Of a stretch of DNA of 64,000 nucleotides, positions 26,755-35,127 are shown in pieces. The stretch is taken from assembly GCF_002280675.1 (NCBI RefSeq), contig NZ_NCEN01000009.1:46294-110293 (forward strand), written 5' to 3'. Every line of letters begins with the position of its first letter. The first letter of the stretch is position 1. Made by a program: the position numbers and the translations under genes. The notes below the pieces were generated by a model, which saw only the letters and a program-made list of their open reading frames with translations, made no database searches and was not told the DNA's origin. Source of the stretch: Novosphingobium sp. 32-60-15. Lineage in GTDB: Bacteria > Pseudomonadota > Alphaproteobacteria > Sphingomonadales > Sphingomonadaceae.

Positions 26755-26787
26755 TTCGTTTCACTTGATACCACTTTTGAAAACGAA
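26755..26787. promoter_or_regulatory. Inverted repeat upstream of hppD (candidate operator)
   Basis: TTCGTTTCA (26755-26763) and TGAAAACGAA (26778-26787) are inverted copies that differ by one extra base. They lie 18-50 bases before the hppD ATG, where a repressor would block transcription or initiation. Confidence 0.45.
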
Positions 26788-26926
26788 TGTCAGGTGGATT
26801 ATTGAATCGGAGCGCGTTCCGATGTCTTCAGTCAGTTGTTTTCTGGAGATCGGGAGCAGACATGCGCAAAAGGAGGCCCAAGGCGAGGAACGCCGAGCGT
26901 ATTGCGACAGGGTGCGAGGAGAAAGG

Positions 26927-27002
<76 letters not shown>

Positions 27003-27041
27003 ACACCGCCCCGATTCACGTATGAACCGAAGCAAGGCGCG

Positions 27042-27533
27042 TCACCTAGGGGCCGATGCGCGGCGGGTCAAGCGGCTGAACAGATGTTTCACCGTCAACA
27101 CGGTCAAAGGGTCGCGCCAGCCCGGCGCAATTTGCGCCGCAGGGCGCAAAACAAAGTCGCGTTTGCGGAACTCTGCATGGGGTATGGTCAACCGGTCATC
27201 GGCCCAACCGCCGCCGGTCCACATCACAATATCAAGGTCCAGCGTGCGTGACCGCCAGCGCTGGCCCTGACGGCGTCTGCCAAACGCATTCTCGATGTCT
27301 TGCAGCAGGTCGAGCAGTTCGGGCGGCTCAAGATCGGTTTGCACCACTGCCGCGCCATTGGCATATTCGCGCTGAGATGGCCCCACCGGACGGCTGCGCA
27401 TAACCGGACTGGCAGCCCCTAACAGCAGGCCTTGCGCGCCCAATTCAGCCAAAGCCGCGCGCAGAATCGCTACCGGACTGCCAAAGCGCACATGGCGCTG
27501 GTTTGATCCCAGCGCGATCAGATAGCGATTCAC
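27042..27533 (-). CDS. folK: 2-Amino-4-hydroxy-6-hydroxymethyldihydropteridine pyrophosphokinase
   Basis: 163 residues, GTG start that overlaps the aguB stop (GTGA). It transfers pyrophosphate from ATP to the pterin in folate synthesis. Motifs are YLIALGSNQRH near the start, RSRPVGPSQREYANGAA, LLQDIENAFGR and the ATP/Mg site RSRTLDLDIVMW (about 95-106). The other folate genes are not nearby. Confidence 0.95.
   Translation of the reverse strand: MNRYLIALGSNQRHVRFGSPVAILRAALAELGAQGLLLGAASPVMRSRPVGPSQREYANGAAVVQTDLEPPELLDLLQDIENAFGRRRQGQRWRSRTLDLDIVMWTGGGWADDRLTIPHAEFRKRDFVLRPAAQIAPGWRDPLTVLTVKHLFSRLTRRASAPR
27043..27071 (-). promoter_or_regulatory. Candidate tRNA-Lys promoter
   Basis: On the minus strand TTGACC (plus 27066-27071), 17 bases, TAGGTG (plus 27043-27048), about 41 bases before the tRNA 5' end. 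It overlaps the end of folK. Confidence 0.35.
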
Positions 27534-28378
27534 ACGTCCTCTGACAGGCGCGTGTAAAGCTGCGGGCGGCGGTCACGGAAAAAGCCCATGCCTGCGCGAT
27601 GCGTGGCAGCGCGCGGCAGATCGATGGTGGCGCTCAACACGCCTGTTTCACCTGCGCCGAATTCGGCCAGAAAATCGCCCCATTCGTCGCTGATGAAGCT
27701 GTGGCCATAGAACCGCTGGCCGTCTTCACTGCCAATCCTGTTGGCCGCGATTACCGGCATGCAGTTTGAAACCGCATGGCCCAGCATCGCGCGCCGCCAC
27801 ATGCGGCTGGTGTCAAGATCGGCGTCGTAAGGTTCAGTGCCGATGGCGGTGGGATAGAACAACAATTCTGCCCCCATCAACGCCATGGCGCGCGCGCATT
27901 CGGGATACCACTGGTCCCAACACACCCCGACGCCAATACGCGTGCCGAACACGTCCCACACTTTGAAACCGGTGTTGCCGGGGCGGAAATAGTATTTTTC
28001 TTCATAACCCGGACCATCGGGAATGTGGCTTTTGCGATAAATGCCCATAACTTCGCCGTCAGGGCCGATCATAGCCAGCGTATTGTAATAATGGTGGCCG
28101 TCCCGCTCAAAGAAGCTGGTCGGGATGGCAATGCCCAGCGCCTTGGCCAGCTTGCGCATTTCCCGAACAGACGGGTCCTGTTCCAGCGGATAGGCTAGCG
28201 CGAACAACGCCTCATCTTCGACCTTGCAAAAATACGGGCCCGCAAACAATTCGGGCGGCAGCACAATTTGCGCGCCCGCTTTGGCAGCGCCCTCCACCAA
28301 GGCAGAAACGGCGGCTATATTTTCAGTCTCGCCCGCGTTGAGGGCAAGTTGCAGGGCGGCGACGGTGATCTGGCTCAT
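27530..28378 (-). CDS. aguB: N-carbamoylputrescine amidase
   Basis: 282 residues, nitrilase superfamily. The catalytic triad is Glu43 (LPPELF), Lys116 (YRKSHIPD) and Cys153 (GVCWDQWYPE). It hydrolyses N-carbamoylputrescine to putrescine in the agmatine route of polyamine synthesis. IGTEPYDADLDTS and GHSFISDEWGD regions match the plant and bacterial AguB group rather than other amidases. The usual partner, agmatine deiminase (aguA), is not in the window. Confidence 0.93.
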   Translation of the reverse strand: MSQITVAALQLALNAGETENIAAVSALVEGAAKAGAQIVLPPELFAGPYFCKVEDEALFALAYPLEQDPSVREMRKLAKALGIAIPTSFFERDGHHYYNTLAMIGPDGEVMGIYRKSHIPDGPGYEEKYYFRPGNTGFKVWDVFGTRIGVGVCWDQWYPECARAMALMGAELLFYPTAIGTEPYDADLDTSRMWRRAMLGHAVSNCMPVIAANRIGSEDGQRFYGHSFISDEWGDFLAEFGAGETGVLSATIDLPRAATHRAGMGFFRDRRPQLYTRLSEDV

Positions 28379-28429
28379 GGGCCTGACCTAAGCCGCCGCC
28401 CGCATCAATTCAACCTTCGTGGCGCGTTG

Positions 28430-29287
28430 TCATGGACGCTTGCGGAACAGCAGCGTCATGCGGTCGCTTTCGCCAATCGCGGTCAGCCGTGCCTTTTCGG
28501 CCTCGTCCTTTGCGCCATCAAGCGAAGGCGGCAGCGTCCACACGCCGCCCGGCCAATTGGCAGGGTCCTTCGGGTTGGCGTTCGCCTCGCTTTTGCCGAC
28601 AAAGGTAAAGCCGTGGATTTCCATCAGCTTGATGATGTCGGACTCCAGCATGTAACCTTTCGAACCATCGGTGAAGGCGAATGGCGCATCAGCCTTGGCA
28701 CGGTGCTGCTCGATGCCGATCATGCCATCTGTTTTCAGCAATTCGCGCATTTTGCGAATTTCGCTGTCAGCCACGTTGGAGCGCATCATGTTGTGCAGCG
28801 CGCGCATCACCAGAATGCGGTCGAACGTGCCCTTTTCCGCATCGGGAATGGCGCCAAGCGTCAACGCGCTGAACTTGTCGGCGGGCATGCTCGCCCATCC
28901 GGCAACCTCTTCGGGAAACTTTGCAACGTTTTTGGCCACGTTGGTTTGCATTTGCTCTGTGCCTTTGGTGGCATCGGCAAACAGGCCCACCAGCTTGCCC
29001 TTGGGGCCGAGGTAGAGGCCGAGCAGGCGCGAATACCAGCCACCACCCGGCGCGTATTCGCCCACTTTCATCGTGGGGGCCACCTGGAAGAACGAAAGCG
29101 TTTCGTCAGGACGGCGATACTTGTCGCGCTGGCTATCGGCTGCACGCGATTTATCGGCAACCGCTGCTGCCAACGCGGGATCAACCGCGGCTTTGGCCAT
29201 CGCATGGCCTTCATGCTGGGCAACGGCGGGCACCGACAAGCCTAGTGATGCAATCAGGGCAAAAGTGGCAAGGCTGGCTTTGCGCAT
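28430..29287 (-). CDS. Exported methyltransferase-like protein
   Basis: 285 residues from ATG 29287. A Sec signal peptide (residues 1-26, ending AVAQ) precedes a His/Met stretch and a class I methyltransferase-like fold; VGEYAPGGGWYSRLL takes the place of the SAM motif. MRALHNMMR and a C-terminal LLFRKR end occur in a family of putative secreted methyltransferases. SAM is not expected in the periplasm, so catalysis is doubtful. It is divergent from msrA. Confidence 0.8.
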   Translation of the reverse strand: MRKASLATFALIASLGLSVPAVAQHEGHAMAKAAVDPALAAAVADKSRAADSQRDKYRRPDETLSFFQVAPTMKVGEYAPGGGWYSRLLGLYLGPKGKLVGLFADATKGTEQMQTNVAKNVAKFPEEVAGWASMPADKFSALTLGAIPDAEKGTFDRILVMRALHNMMRSNVADSEIRKMRELLKTDGMIGIEQHRAKADAPFAFTDGSKGYMLESDIIKLMEIHGFTFVGKSEANANPKDPANWPGGVWTLPPSLDGAKDEAEKARLTAIGESDRMTLLFRKRP

Positions 29288-29364
29288 GGGGGGATTCTCC
29301 TTCGGGCCGATGACAAGCGGGGTGCGCCTGCCTATCTTGGTTCCATATAAGGAGAATAAGACGC

Positions 29365-29901
29365 ATGAGCGAACAAGCAACGGCCATTATCGCCGGTGGA
29401 TGCTTCTGGTGCACCGAAGCGGTGTTCCGCGACGTGATCGGGGTCAGCAACGTGGAAAGCGGCTACATCGGCGGCCATGTTGATAACCCGACGTACAAGC
29501 AGGTCTGTTCGGGCAACACCGGCCATGCCGAGGCGATTCGCGTGACGTTTGATCCAACCATGGTCAGCTATGGCGATATCCTGGACATTCACTTTGCCAC
29601 GCATGACCCTACGCAGTTGAACCGGCAGGGCAATGACGTGGGCACACAGTACCGTTCGGCGCTGTTCCCGCTGGACGATGTGCAACTGATAGAGGCGAAG
29701 GAAGCCATTGCCCGTGATCAGGCAGGCAGAGCCGCGCCGGTTGTGACGACCATCGAAGATCCGGCCAAATGGTATCCGGCAGAAGATTACCATCAGGAAT
29801 ATTGGGAAGGCGAAGGCAAGCGCAATCCCTATTGCCTCGCCGTCATCCCGCCCAAACTGATGAAACTACGCAAAAGTTTTGCTGACAGGGTCAAGGCATA
29901 A
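29365..29901 (+). CDS. msrA: Peptide methionine (S)-S-oxide reductase MsrA
   Basis: 178 residues. The catalytic Cys13 lies in [20 protein letters not shown] and [18 protein letters not shown] are the substrate-binding blocks, and the end HQEYWEG follows the family. It repairs oxidised methionine in the cytoplasm with thioredoxin. GGAG and AAGG-type ribosome signals precede ATG 29365. There is no MsrB next to it. Confidence 0.96.
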   Translation: MSEQATAIIAGGCFWCTEAVFRDVIGVSNVESGYIGGHVDNPTYKQVCSGNTGHAEAIRVTFDPTMVSYGDILDIHFATHDPTQLNRQGNDVGTQYRSALFPLDDVQLIEAKEAIARDQAGRAAPVVTTIEDPAKWYPAEDYHQEYWEGEGKRNPYCLAVIPPKLMKLRKSFADRVKA

Positions 29902-29916
29902 AAATGGCCTTCTTCC

Positions 29917-29938
29917 CCCCTCCCGTTTACGGGAGGGG
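29917..29938. terminator. GC-rich hairpin between msrA and rsmB
   Basis: CCCCTCCCGT (29917-29926) pairs with ACGGGAGGGG (29929-29938), followed by CCGGGGGTGGGC. Near-identical elements are frequent at gene ends in alphaproteobacteria. It lies between convergent genes and probably terminates or limits read-through. Confidence 0.55.
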
Positions 29939-29958
29939 CCGGGGGTGGGCCTGAAGCC

Positions 29959-31218
29959 CTAACCCTTTACCCAACGCGCGGCAAAGAACCCGTCAATCCC
30001 GCCCACTTCGGCCAGCATTCCGGGGTCGGCGCGGAAATAGCCGTTGCTGGCGGCAATACCGGCGGGCAGTTCTTCATCCGTCACCGGCTTTGGCGTTAAC
30101 AGGCCAAAGGCATCGGCCTGCGCCTCACCCTCTTCCGGCTCAAGCGAGCACACCGCGTAAACAAGCTGTCCGCCGGGCTTGAGCCAACCCGCCGCGCGTT
30201 CCAGCATGGCGCGTTGCAAATCGCCAAGTTCAGCCATGTTGGCCATGCGGTGCAGCACATCGGGATGGCGACGGCAGGTGCCGGTGGCGCTGCATGGCGC
30301 ATCCAGCAAGATGGCGTCGAACAGTTCTTCAGGCGTCCACGTCAGCGCATCGGCCACCACGACCTCGGCCTCAAGCCCGCTGCGCTTCAGATTGTCCTGC
30401 AGCCGCTCTACCCGGCGCGCGGACTTGTCGAGCGCGGTGACTTTCCAGCCCGCCGCCGCCAGTTGCAACGTCTTGCCCCCGGGAGCCGCGCATAGATCCA
30501 GCGCACGGCGGCCCGCGCCTTCACCCAGCAACCGCACCGGCACACTGGCGGCCAGATCCTGCACCCACCACGCACCTTCGGCAAAGCCCGGCAGCGCTTC
30601 CACCGATCCGCCGCGCGCAAGGCGCACATGGCCCGGTGCCAGCGATTGCCCGCCCAGCGCCTCGGCCCACTGCGCCGTCTGGCTTGCGTCGCGCAAGGAA
30701 AGGTCAAGCGGCGGCGGTTCGGCCAGCCCGCGCGCAATGACCTCTACCCGCCCCGGCCAGGCCACGTCCCACCGGTTTGCCACCGCATCGGGCAGACTGG
30801 GGGCTTCGGGCAATTTCGGATTGGCCTTGGTGACAGCCGAAAACACACCATGCGCCAGCCGGCGCGGCCCGCCCATCAACAGCGGCAGGCCGGTGGCAAC
30901 TACGGCATGTCCCGGAAGGCCCAACCGCAGCGCCTGCGCCAGCATGATCCGCAACACATTGCGCGCCTTGGCATCCTCGGGCAGCACAGTCCGTGTTGCC
31001 TGATCGATCAGCGCATCAAGGTCCGCCATCCAGCGCAGCGCTTCTTGCGCAATCGCAGTGGCCAGGGCACGGTCATCGCCGCGCTCAATCGCGCGAAGGA
31101 TAGGCGGCGCGGCCTGGTCCAGCGGTTCGCCACGCCGCAAAACGGCATCGAGCAAGCGCAGCGCGGCAAGGCGGGCGGGGACGCCGGGGACTTCATCAGG
31201 GTTGTTGTTTCGGGCCAT
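29959..31218 (-). CDS. rsmB: 16S rRNA m5C methyltransferase (RsmB/Fmu family)
   Basis: 419 residues. The N-terminal NusB-like RNA-binding domain (about 1-140) is followed by a Rossmann methyltransferase domain with LDLCAAPGGKTLQLA (SAM), LLDAPCSATGTCRRHPD (Cys) and YAVCSLEPEEGE (catalytic Cys). It methylates a cytosine of 16S rRNA (C967 in E. coli). Length agrees with the family. It is divergent from the SDH assembly factor gene. Confidence 0.93.
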   Translation of the reverse strand: MARNNNPDEVPGVPARLAALRLLDAVLRRGEPLDQAAPPILRAIERGDDRALATAIAQEALRWMADLDALIDQATRTVLPEDAKARNVLRIMLAQALRLGLPGHAVVATGLPLLMGGPRRLAHGVFSAVTKANPKLPEAPSLPDAVANRWDVAWPGRVEVIARGLAEPPPLDLSLRDASQTAQWAEALGGQSLAPGHVRLARGGSVEALPGFAEGAWWVQDLAASVPVRLLGEGAGRRALDLCAAPGGKTLQLAAAGWKVTALDKSARRVERLQDNLKRSGLEAEVVVADALTWTPEELFDAILLDAPCSATGTCRRHPDVLHRMANMAELGDLQRAMLERAAGWLKPGGQLVYAVCSLEPEEGEAQADAFGLLTPKPVTDEELPAGIAASNGYFRADPGMLAEVGGIDGFFAARWVKG

Positions 31219-31290
31219 ACGACCGGCCTATCGCCCCTGCTGCCCCAAATGGCAATTGCGCTTCGAACGCCAAACGCCCATTTAGCACCT

Positions 31291-31467
31291 ATGAGCAACC
31301 AGACTCCTCGCGCCACCACCCGCCCGGCAAACTTTGCCCGTCCCGAACACTGGACCACTGATCCTGCGCCGGAACCCAAAGCGGCAGAACAGCGCAACGA
31401 TCCGGACGGCATTGATCCCACGCGGTTCGGCGATTGGGAAAAGAACGGAATCGCGATTGATTTCTAA
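31291..31467 (+). CDS. DUF1674 / SDHAF4-like succinate dehydrogenase assembly factor
   Basis: 58 residues from ATG 31291. The C-terminal motif DPTRFGDWEKNGIAIDF is the DUF1674/SDHAF4 signature, preceded by a basic, Pro-rich tail. The mitochondrial homologue binds flavinylated SdhA and helps it join SdhB. The sdh genes are not in the window. It ends 4 bases before the convergent DUF4112 gene. Confidence 0.9.
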   Translation: MSNQTPRATTRPANFARPEHWTTDPAPEPKAAEQRNDPDGIDPTRFGDWEKNGIAIDF

Positions 31468-31471
31468 GGGG

Positions 31472-31918
31472 TTATCCCTCAATCACACCAGACGCGGGGT
31501 GATGCTTATCAAGGTGTTTGCGCAGGATCTTCAGGTTCTTGGTGTTTGACCGGAAGAAAAAGTCGAACGCATCGCCCACCAGCGGCACCGCGCCAATCGC
31601 GGTATCAAACGCCACATTTGCGCTCATGCGCCACAACTGCCATTTGGACAGGCCCAGATTGCGGGCTTCCCACACGACATAAGCGCCCATCGCTGCGGTC
31701 ACGACGTCGCCCAGCACAGGAACCATGCCCGCAATGGCATCCAGCCCCACATCGCGGCGGATCACGGGAATTTTGAAGCTTCGCTCCAGCAAACGCTCCA
31801 GCATTTCAACGCGCTGGCGCACCGATGCCGGATCATTGCCCAGACCGGGCAGTTCTGGCCGCAACCGCTCAAGACGGCGAGCGGTGGTGGGCGAATGCGG
31901 GATGAAAGGCTTGTCCAT
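31472..31918 (-). CDS. DUF4112 membrane protein
   Basis: 148 residues from ATG 31918. The DUF4112 pattern is RRDVGLDAIAGMVPVLGDVVTAAMGAYV (read in parts, one membrane helix) and ANVAFDTAIGAVPLVGDAFDFFFRSN (a second helix hairpin), then a basic tail with K-rich DKHHP. The role is unknown. It starts 5 bases after the stop of the upstream solute-binding lipoprotein gene, so the two are likely cotranscribed. Confidence 0.88.
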   Translation of the reverse strand: MDKPFIPHSPTTARRLERLRPELPGLGNDPASVRQRVEMLERLLERSFKIPVIRRDVGLDAIAGMVPVLGDVVTAAMGAYVVWEARNLGLSKWQLWRMSANVAFDTAIGAVPLVGDAFDFFFRSNTKNLKILRKHLDKHHPASGVIEG

Positions 31919-31923
31919 TGCCC

Positions 31924-33390
31924 TTATTTGGGAAGCCATGCCAAAGGTGGCAAGGGATGCCAGCCCCACGGGTTCTGCGCAAAGCCGTTTGTGCCACTGC
32001 GCACCATCGACCAGCGCAAAGGCCGCGCGATGGGGATAAAGCCGTTTGCCGCCGTTATTTCGGCTTCGGCTTCAGCCAGAAGCGCCGATCGCGCTTGCGG
32101 ATCGGTAGCGCGGCGGGCTTCGGCAACACGTTCATCGCCAATAGGGCTGCAGACCGCCTTTTGGACGGTGCACGAGAGCTGGTTGAGGAACCACGTGGCA
32201 CGGCCATAACGCGCGGTAACGTCAATCAGGCGCAAATCGGCACGGTCCCTTTCCGGCACACGGCGCACCGTAATGCCGATCTTGGCAAAACCGTCACGCA
32301 CCGCCCCGAACACAAGGCTGGACCCTGCACCGTCCGACATGGCGATATTAAGCGTCGGCAAGGCCCGCCCGGCATCTTTCCACGCCGCAACCCGCGCTGC
32401 GCCCTGGGCATGACGCTCGTCAAGGCTCATGCCCTGCCAGCGTTCGCCAATCGTGCCCAAATCATCCTCGACGTCGGGCGAGACGATCCGCGTGGTCGGC
32501 TGCCAGCCACCGATATTAAAGCTCCCCAGCAGCGCATCACGGTCAATCGCCATGGCCAGCGCCTCGCGGTTGGCCGCATCGGCAAGGAAGCCGTCGCTGC
32601 GGTCCACCATAAGGCCGAACATGCCGGTGACCGGATCAAGCCGGACGTTGCCGCGCGTCAAGCCGATGCGCCCGGCCAAGGGCACAGTGTCCACTTTGCC
32701 GCCCAGCAGCACATCAACATAGCCATCATTGAACAACGCGACTGCCTTGGCCGGGGGTGCAAAAGTTACGGCAAGCACCCGTGCGCGCGCGGCAAAATTG
32801 GCTTGTTTGGGCAACCCGCGCTTTTCAGGGGGAATCAGCGCAAAGTCCTGCGCGCCTTCCTCTCCTGCCATGAACGCCATCGGCCCGACGCCCCGTCCAC
32901 CATAGTGCAGGCCAAGTTCAGGCTGCGCCAGCAAAGTCAGCAATTCGGGAACCGGAGCCACCAGATCAATCTCGATCACCCGGTCTGCCATCACGCGCAC
33001 TTCATCAATCGCGGCCAGATCAAGCCCGAGCGCCGTGCCCTTTAATGCGGCAATGGCCTTGCGCAGCGCTGTGGCGGCCGCATCGGCACTGATTCGTTTA
33101 CCGTCCGGCCATGTGCCATCGCGCAAGCGGAAGATGTAGCTTTGCCCGTTGTCCGTTACGATCCAGCGGTCAGCCAGCGCAGCAACCACGCGGCCTTGTT
33201 CATCAAAGCCGACCAATCCTTCGGTCGTTGCGGCGCGGACCAGTTGGGCCTGCGGAGAAAGCCGCACACCGCGCTCTTTCAAAGCGGACGAATCACCCAT
33301 CACGGCCACCCCAAGCGCACCGTCCTGGCTTTTGCCACAAGCGCCAAGCGCCAGCGCCACTATGAGGATTGCAGAAAAACGACCGAGCAT
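31924..33390 (-). CDS. Solute-binding lipoprotein, ABC peptide/nickel type (SBP_bac_5)
   Basis: 488 residues from ATG 33390. The signal peptide has the lipobox LALGAC. The body follows family 5 solute-binding proteins: LRDGTWPDGKRISADAAATALRKA and REALAMAIDRDALLGSFNIGGWQPTTRIVSP (read in pieces). No permease or ATPase gene is adjacent, so it may serve a distant transporter or bind ligand for another purpose. Followed closely by the DUF4112 gene. Confidence 0.85.
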   Translation of the reverse strand: MLGRFSAILIVALALGACGKSQDGALGVAVMGDSSALKERGVRLSPQAQLVRAATTEGLVGFDEQGRVVAALADRWIVTDNGQSYIFRLRDGTWPDGKRISADAAATALRKAIAALKGTALGLDLAAIDEVRVMADRVIEIDLVAPVPELLTLLAQPELGLHYGGRGVGPMAFMAGEEGAQDFALIPPEKRGLPKQANFAARARVLAVTFAPPAKAVALFNDGYVDVLLGGKVDTVPLAGRIGLTRGNVRLDPVTGMFGLMVDRSDGFLADAANREALAMAIDRDALLGSFNIGGWQPTTRIVSPDVEDDLGTIGERWQGMSLDERHAQGAARVAAWKDAGRALPTLNIAMSDGAGSSLVFGAVRDGFAKIGITVRRVPERDRADLRLIDVTARYGRATWFLNQLSCTVQKAVCSPIGDERVAEARRATDPQARSALLAEAEAEITAANGFIPIARPLRWSMVRSGTNGFAQNPWGWHPLPPLAWLPK

Positions 33391-33465
33391 GGATGCAGAC
33401 TTAGCAGAACGCCGCGCCAAGGTCAGGTCTTGTGTGACTGGCTGCGCAATTGCGCAGCCGCACAT

Positions 33466-33876
33466 TCAGACTTTGCGCAACGGCCCGGTTCCGTGAAACG
33501 AAATCGGCGGCTTTACAAACCGGGGCGTACCCTCACCCGCGACCAACGGCGCACGCGCCAGTTTGGGGTCAATTTCGTTTATCAAGGCAATGCCGAAACG
33601 ATTGTCCTGAATCCACGCAACTACACCCTGGACCCAGCCGATGTTGCGCAAGTTGACTTCAATCTGGCTCCCGCGCTGCACGGTCATCGGCCCTTCGGCC
33701 ATCATGCCACCGGCAGACAGATTGCGCACTTTCACGCGGTATTGGGCTTCTGATCCGACCAGACGAACTTCTGCCATCAGGAACAAGCTGTCACGCGCCA
33801 ATTGCCTATGGTCGATGTCAGCCACCAGAAGTCCCGCCACTATCAGAGTTTCCGTTACAGCAGTGAAGCGCCGCAT
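33466..33876 (-). CDS. PilZ-domain protein
   Basis: 136 residues from ATG 33876; a GTG at 33825 is an alternative start. The PilZ pattern is RQLARDSLFLMAEVRLVG, then VKVRNLSAGGMMAEG (the D/N-x-S-x-x-G part) and beta strands. The RxxxR of cyclic-di-GMP binders is only partly visible (R near 24-28), so ligand binding is uncertain. It is 75 bases upstream of the solute-binding lipoprotein gene. Confidence 0.8.
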   Translation of the reverse strand: MRRFTAVTETLIVAGLLVADIDHRQLARDSLFLMAEVRLVGSEAQYRVKVRNLSAGGMMAEGPMTVQRGSQIEVNLRNIGWVQGVVAWIQDNRFGIALINEIDPKLARAPLVAGEGTPRFVKPPISFHGTGPLRKV

Positions 33877-34008
33877 GCGCCTTCGTCTGTACTATTCCCA
33901 GAAATTCGTTCGCGAACACCTAAGGATTAAAGTTAAAGTCGCGTTAGTTTCCGCGCAAATTTAACCAAACATGGCAAACTGGACAGCCGTCCGAAGACGG
34001 TCGACCCG

Positions 34009-34467
34009 TTACATATCTCTGGAAATTTTCTCGCGACGCTCATGCGCTTCTTGCGCTTCGACCGTCATCGTTGCGATTGGACGCGCAACAAGGCGGCCCA
34101 GACCAATTGGCTCACCGGTTACCTCGCAGTAACCATATTCGCCCTCATCAATCCGGCGCATGGCCGAGTCAATTTTGGCGATCAGCTTGCGCTGCCGGTC
34201 ACGTGTGCGCAACTCGATGCCCCAATCGGTTTCGCTGGACGCGCGATCGTTGAGGTCAGGTTCACGGATTGGTCCGTCCTGCAACGCAGAAAGCGTTCCA
34301 GCCGAAGCTGACAGGATAGACTTCTTCCATTCGAGCAGCAGCTTGCGGAAATAATCCTGCTGCGCTTCGTTCATATAGGGTTCGTCGTCAGTGGGCACAT
34401 AATCACCCGGCATGGCGCGGCGCGCCTTTGCCAGGACATCGATTTCGTCACTCAAAACCCCAGCCAT
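34009..34467 (-). CDS. dksA: RNA polymerase-binding protein DksA (cysteine-poor form)
   Basis: 152 residues; GGAGGG precedes ATG 34467. It enters the RNA polymerase secondary channel through a coiled coil (about 35-105) with the tip aspartates (DLNDRASSETDWG) and works with ppGpp in the stringent response. The zinc-finger region GYCEVTGEPIGLGRL to ATMTVEAQEAHE keeps one Cys of four; the other positions are Thr, Gly/Leu and Ala. Alphaproteobacterial DksA proteins often show this pattern. Its leader contains interleaved inverted repeats. Confidence 0.95.
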   Translation of the reverse strand: MAGVLSDEIDVLAKARRAMPGDYVPTDDEPYMNEAQQDYFRKLLLEWKKSILSASAGTLSALQDGPIREPDLNDRASSETDWGIELRTRDRQRKLIAKIDSAMRRIDEGEYGYCEVTGEPIGLGRLVARPIATMTVEAQEAHERREKISRDM

Positions 34468-34488
34468 TCGGCCCTCCGCATAACAAGC

Positions 34489-34551
34489 TGCTCACCCCTC
34501 CCGGCCCGCTTCTTTCCCCTTACGGGTGAGCAGGCTTCTTACTTGCGGGCC
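34489..34551. promoter_or_regulatory. Interleaved inverted repeats in dksA leader
   Basis: Repeat A: TGCTCACCC (34489-34497) with GGGTGAGCA (34524-34532). Repeat B: GGCCCGC (34503-34509) with GCGGGCC (34545-34551). Their arms alternate (A-B-A-B), the layout of an H-type pseudoknot. It lies 22-84 bases before the dksA start. The rest of 34552-34762 shows only a small GCCC/GGGC hairpin and nothing gene-like. Confidence 0.45.
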
Positions 34552-34762
34552 TATAGGCACCGCCCGAAAAGGGCACAAGCTATTTGGCGCATTCCCCGCA
34601 TTAAGGATGCCTGAAGCGCACCCTATGGCACCGGAAAATGTCGAATATGCGGCACCTGAAAACAGATCATTGGCAGCGTTAACCATTTATTGACCAAGTT
34701 TCGAGACTTTGGCCCCATCGGAGCAGCAGGTGGATTGTGCTCCATCACGGGGGTAATGGGAA

Positions 34763-35107
34763 ATGACACAGTCCTGGATCAAGTTGGTTGCCGATGAAAG
34801 CAACCCGATAGCCATTGCCGATTCGGCCAAGACTGCCGACTTGCTGATCGCATCGTGCCTTGCTGCTGCCACCAACGGCGATGGCAATGCCTTGTTCGAT
34901 CTTGGCGTTGCCTTTTCCACAGGCAGCCATGGCGTGACCTGTGACCTGATCGAAGCGCACAAGTGGTTCAACCTTGCCGCAGTGGGTGGCCACGAAGAAG
35001 CCGCCTTGTGCCGTTCAGACATTGCCGATGAAATGACTGCCCGTGAAATCGCCGAAGCCCAACGCCGCGCCCGCGAATGGCTACGCGCAGGACGGGCCGC
35101 TGCTTAA
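34763..35107 (+). CDS. Sel1-repeat-like small protein
   Basis: 114 residues from ATG 34763 after GGGAA. One Sel1/TPR-like repeat is visible: ALFDLGVAFSTG then DLIEAHKWFNLAAVGGHEEA (about 53-90), followed by the helix MTAREIAEAQRRAREWL. Such proteins mediate protein contacts. The function is unknown. It is divergent from dksA and convergent with the GIY-YIG-like gene. Confidence 0.78.
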   Translation: MTQSWIKLVADESNPIAIADSAKTADLLIASCLAAATNGDGNALFDLGVAFSTGSHGVTCDLIEAHKWFNLAAVGGHEEAALCRSDIADEMTAREIAEAQRRAREWLRAGRAAA

Positions 35108-35127
35108 GCCGGATTTCTGCCGCTCAA

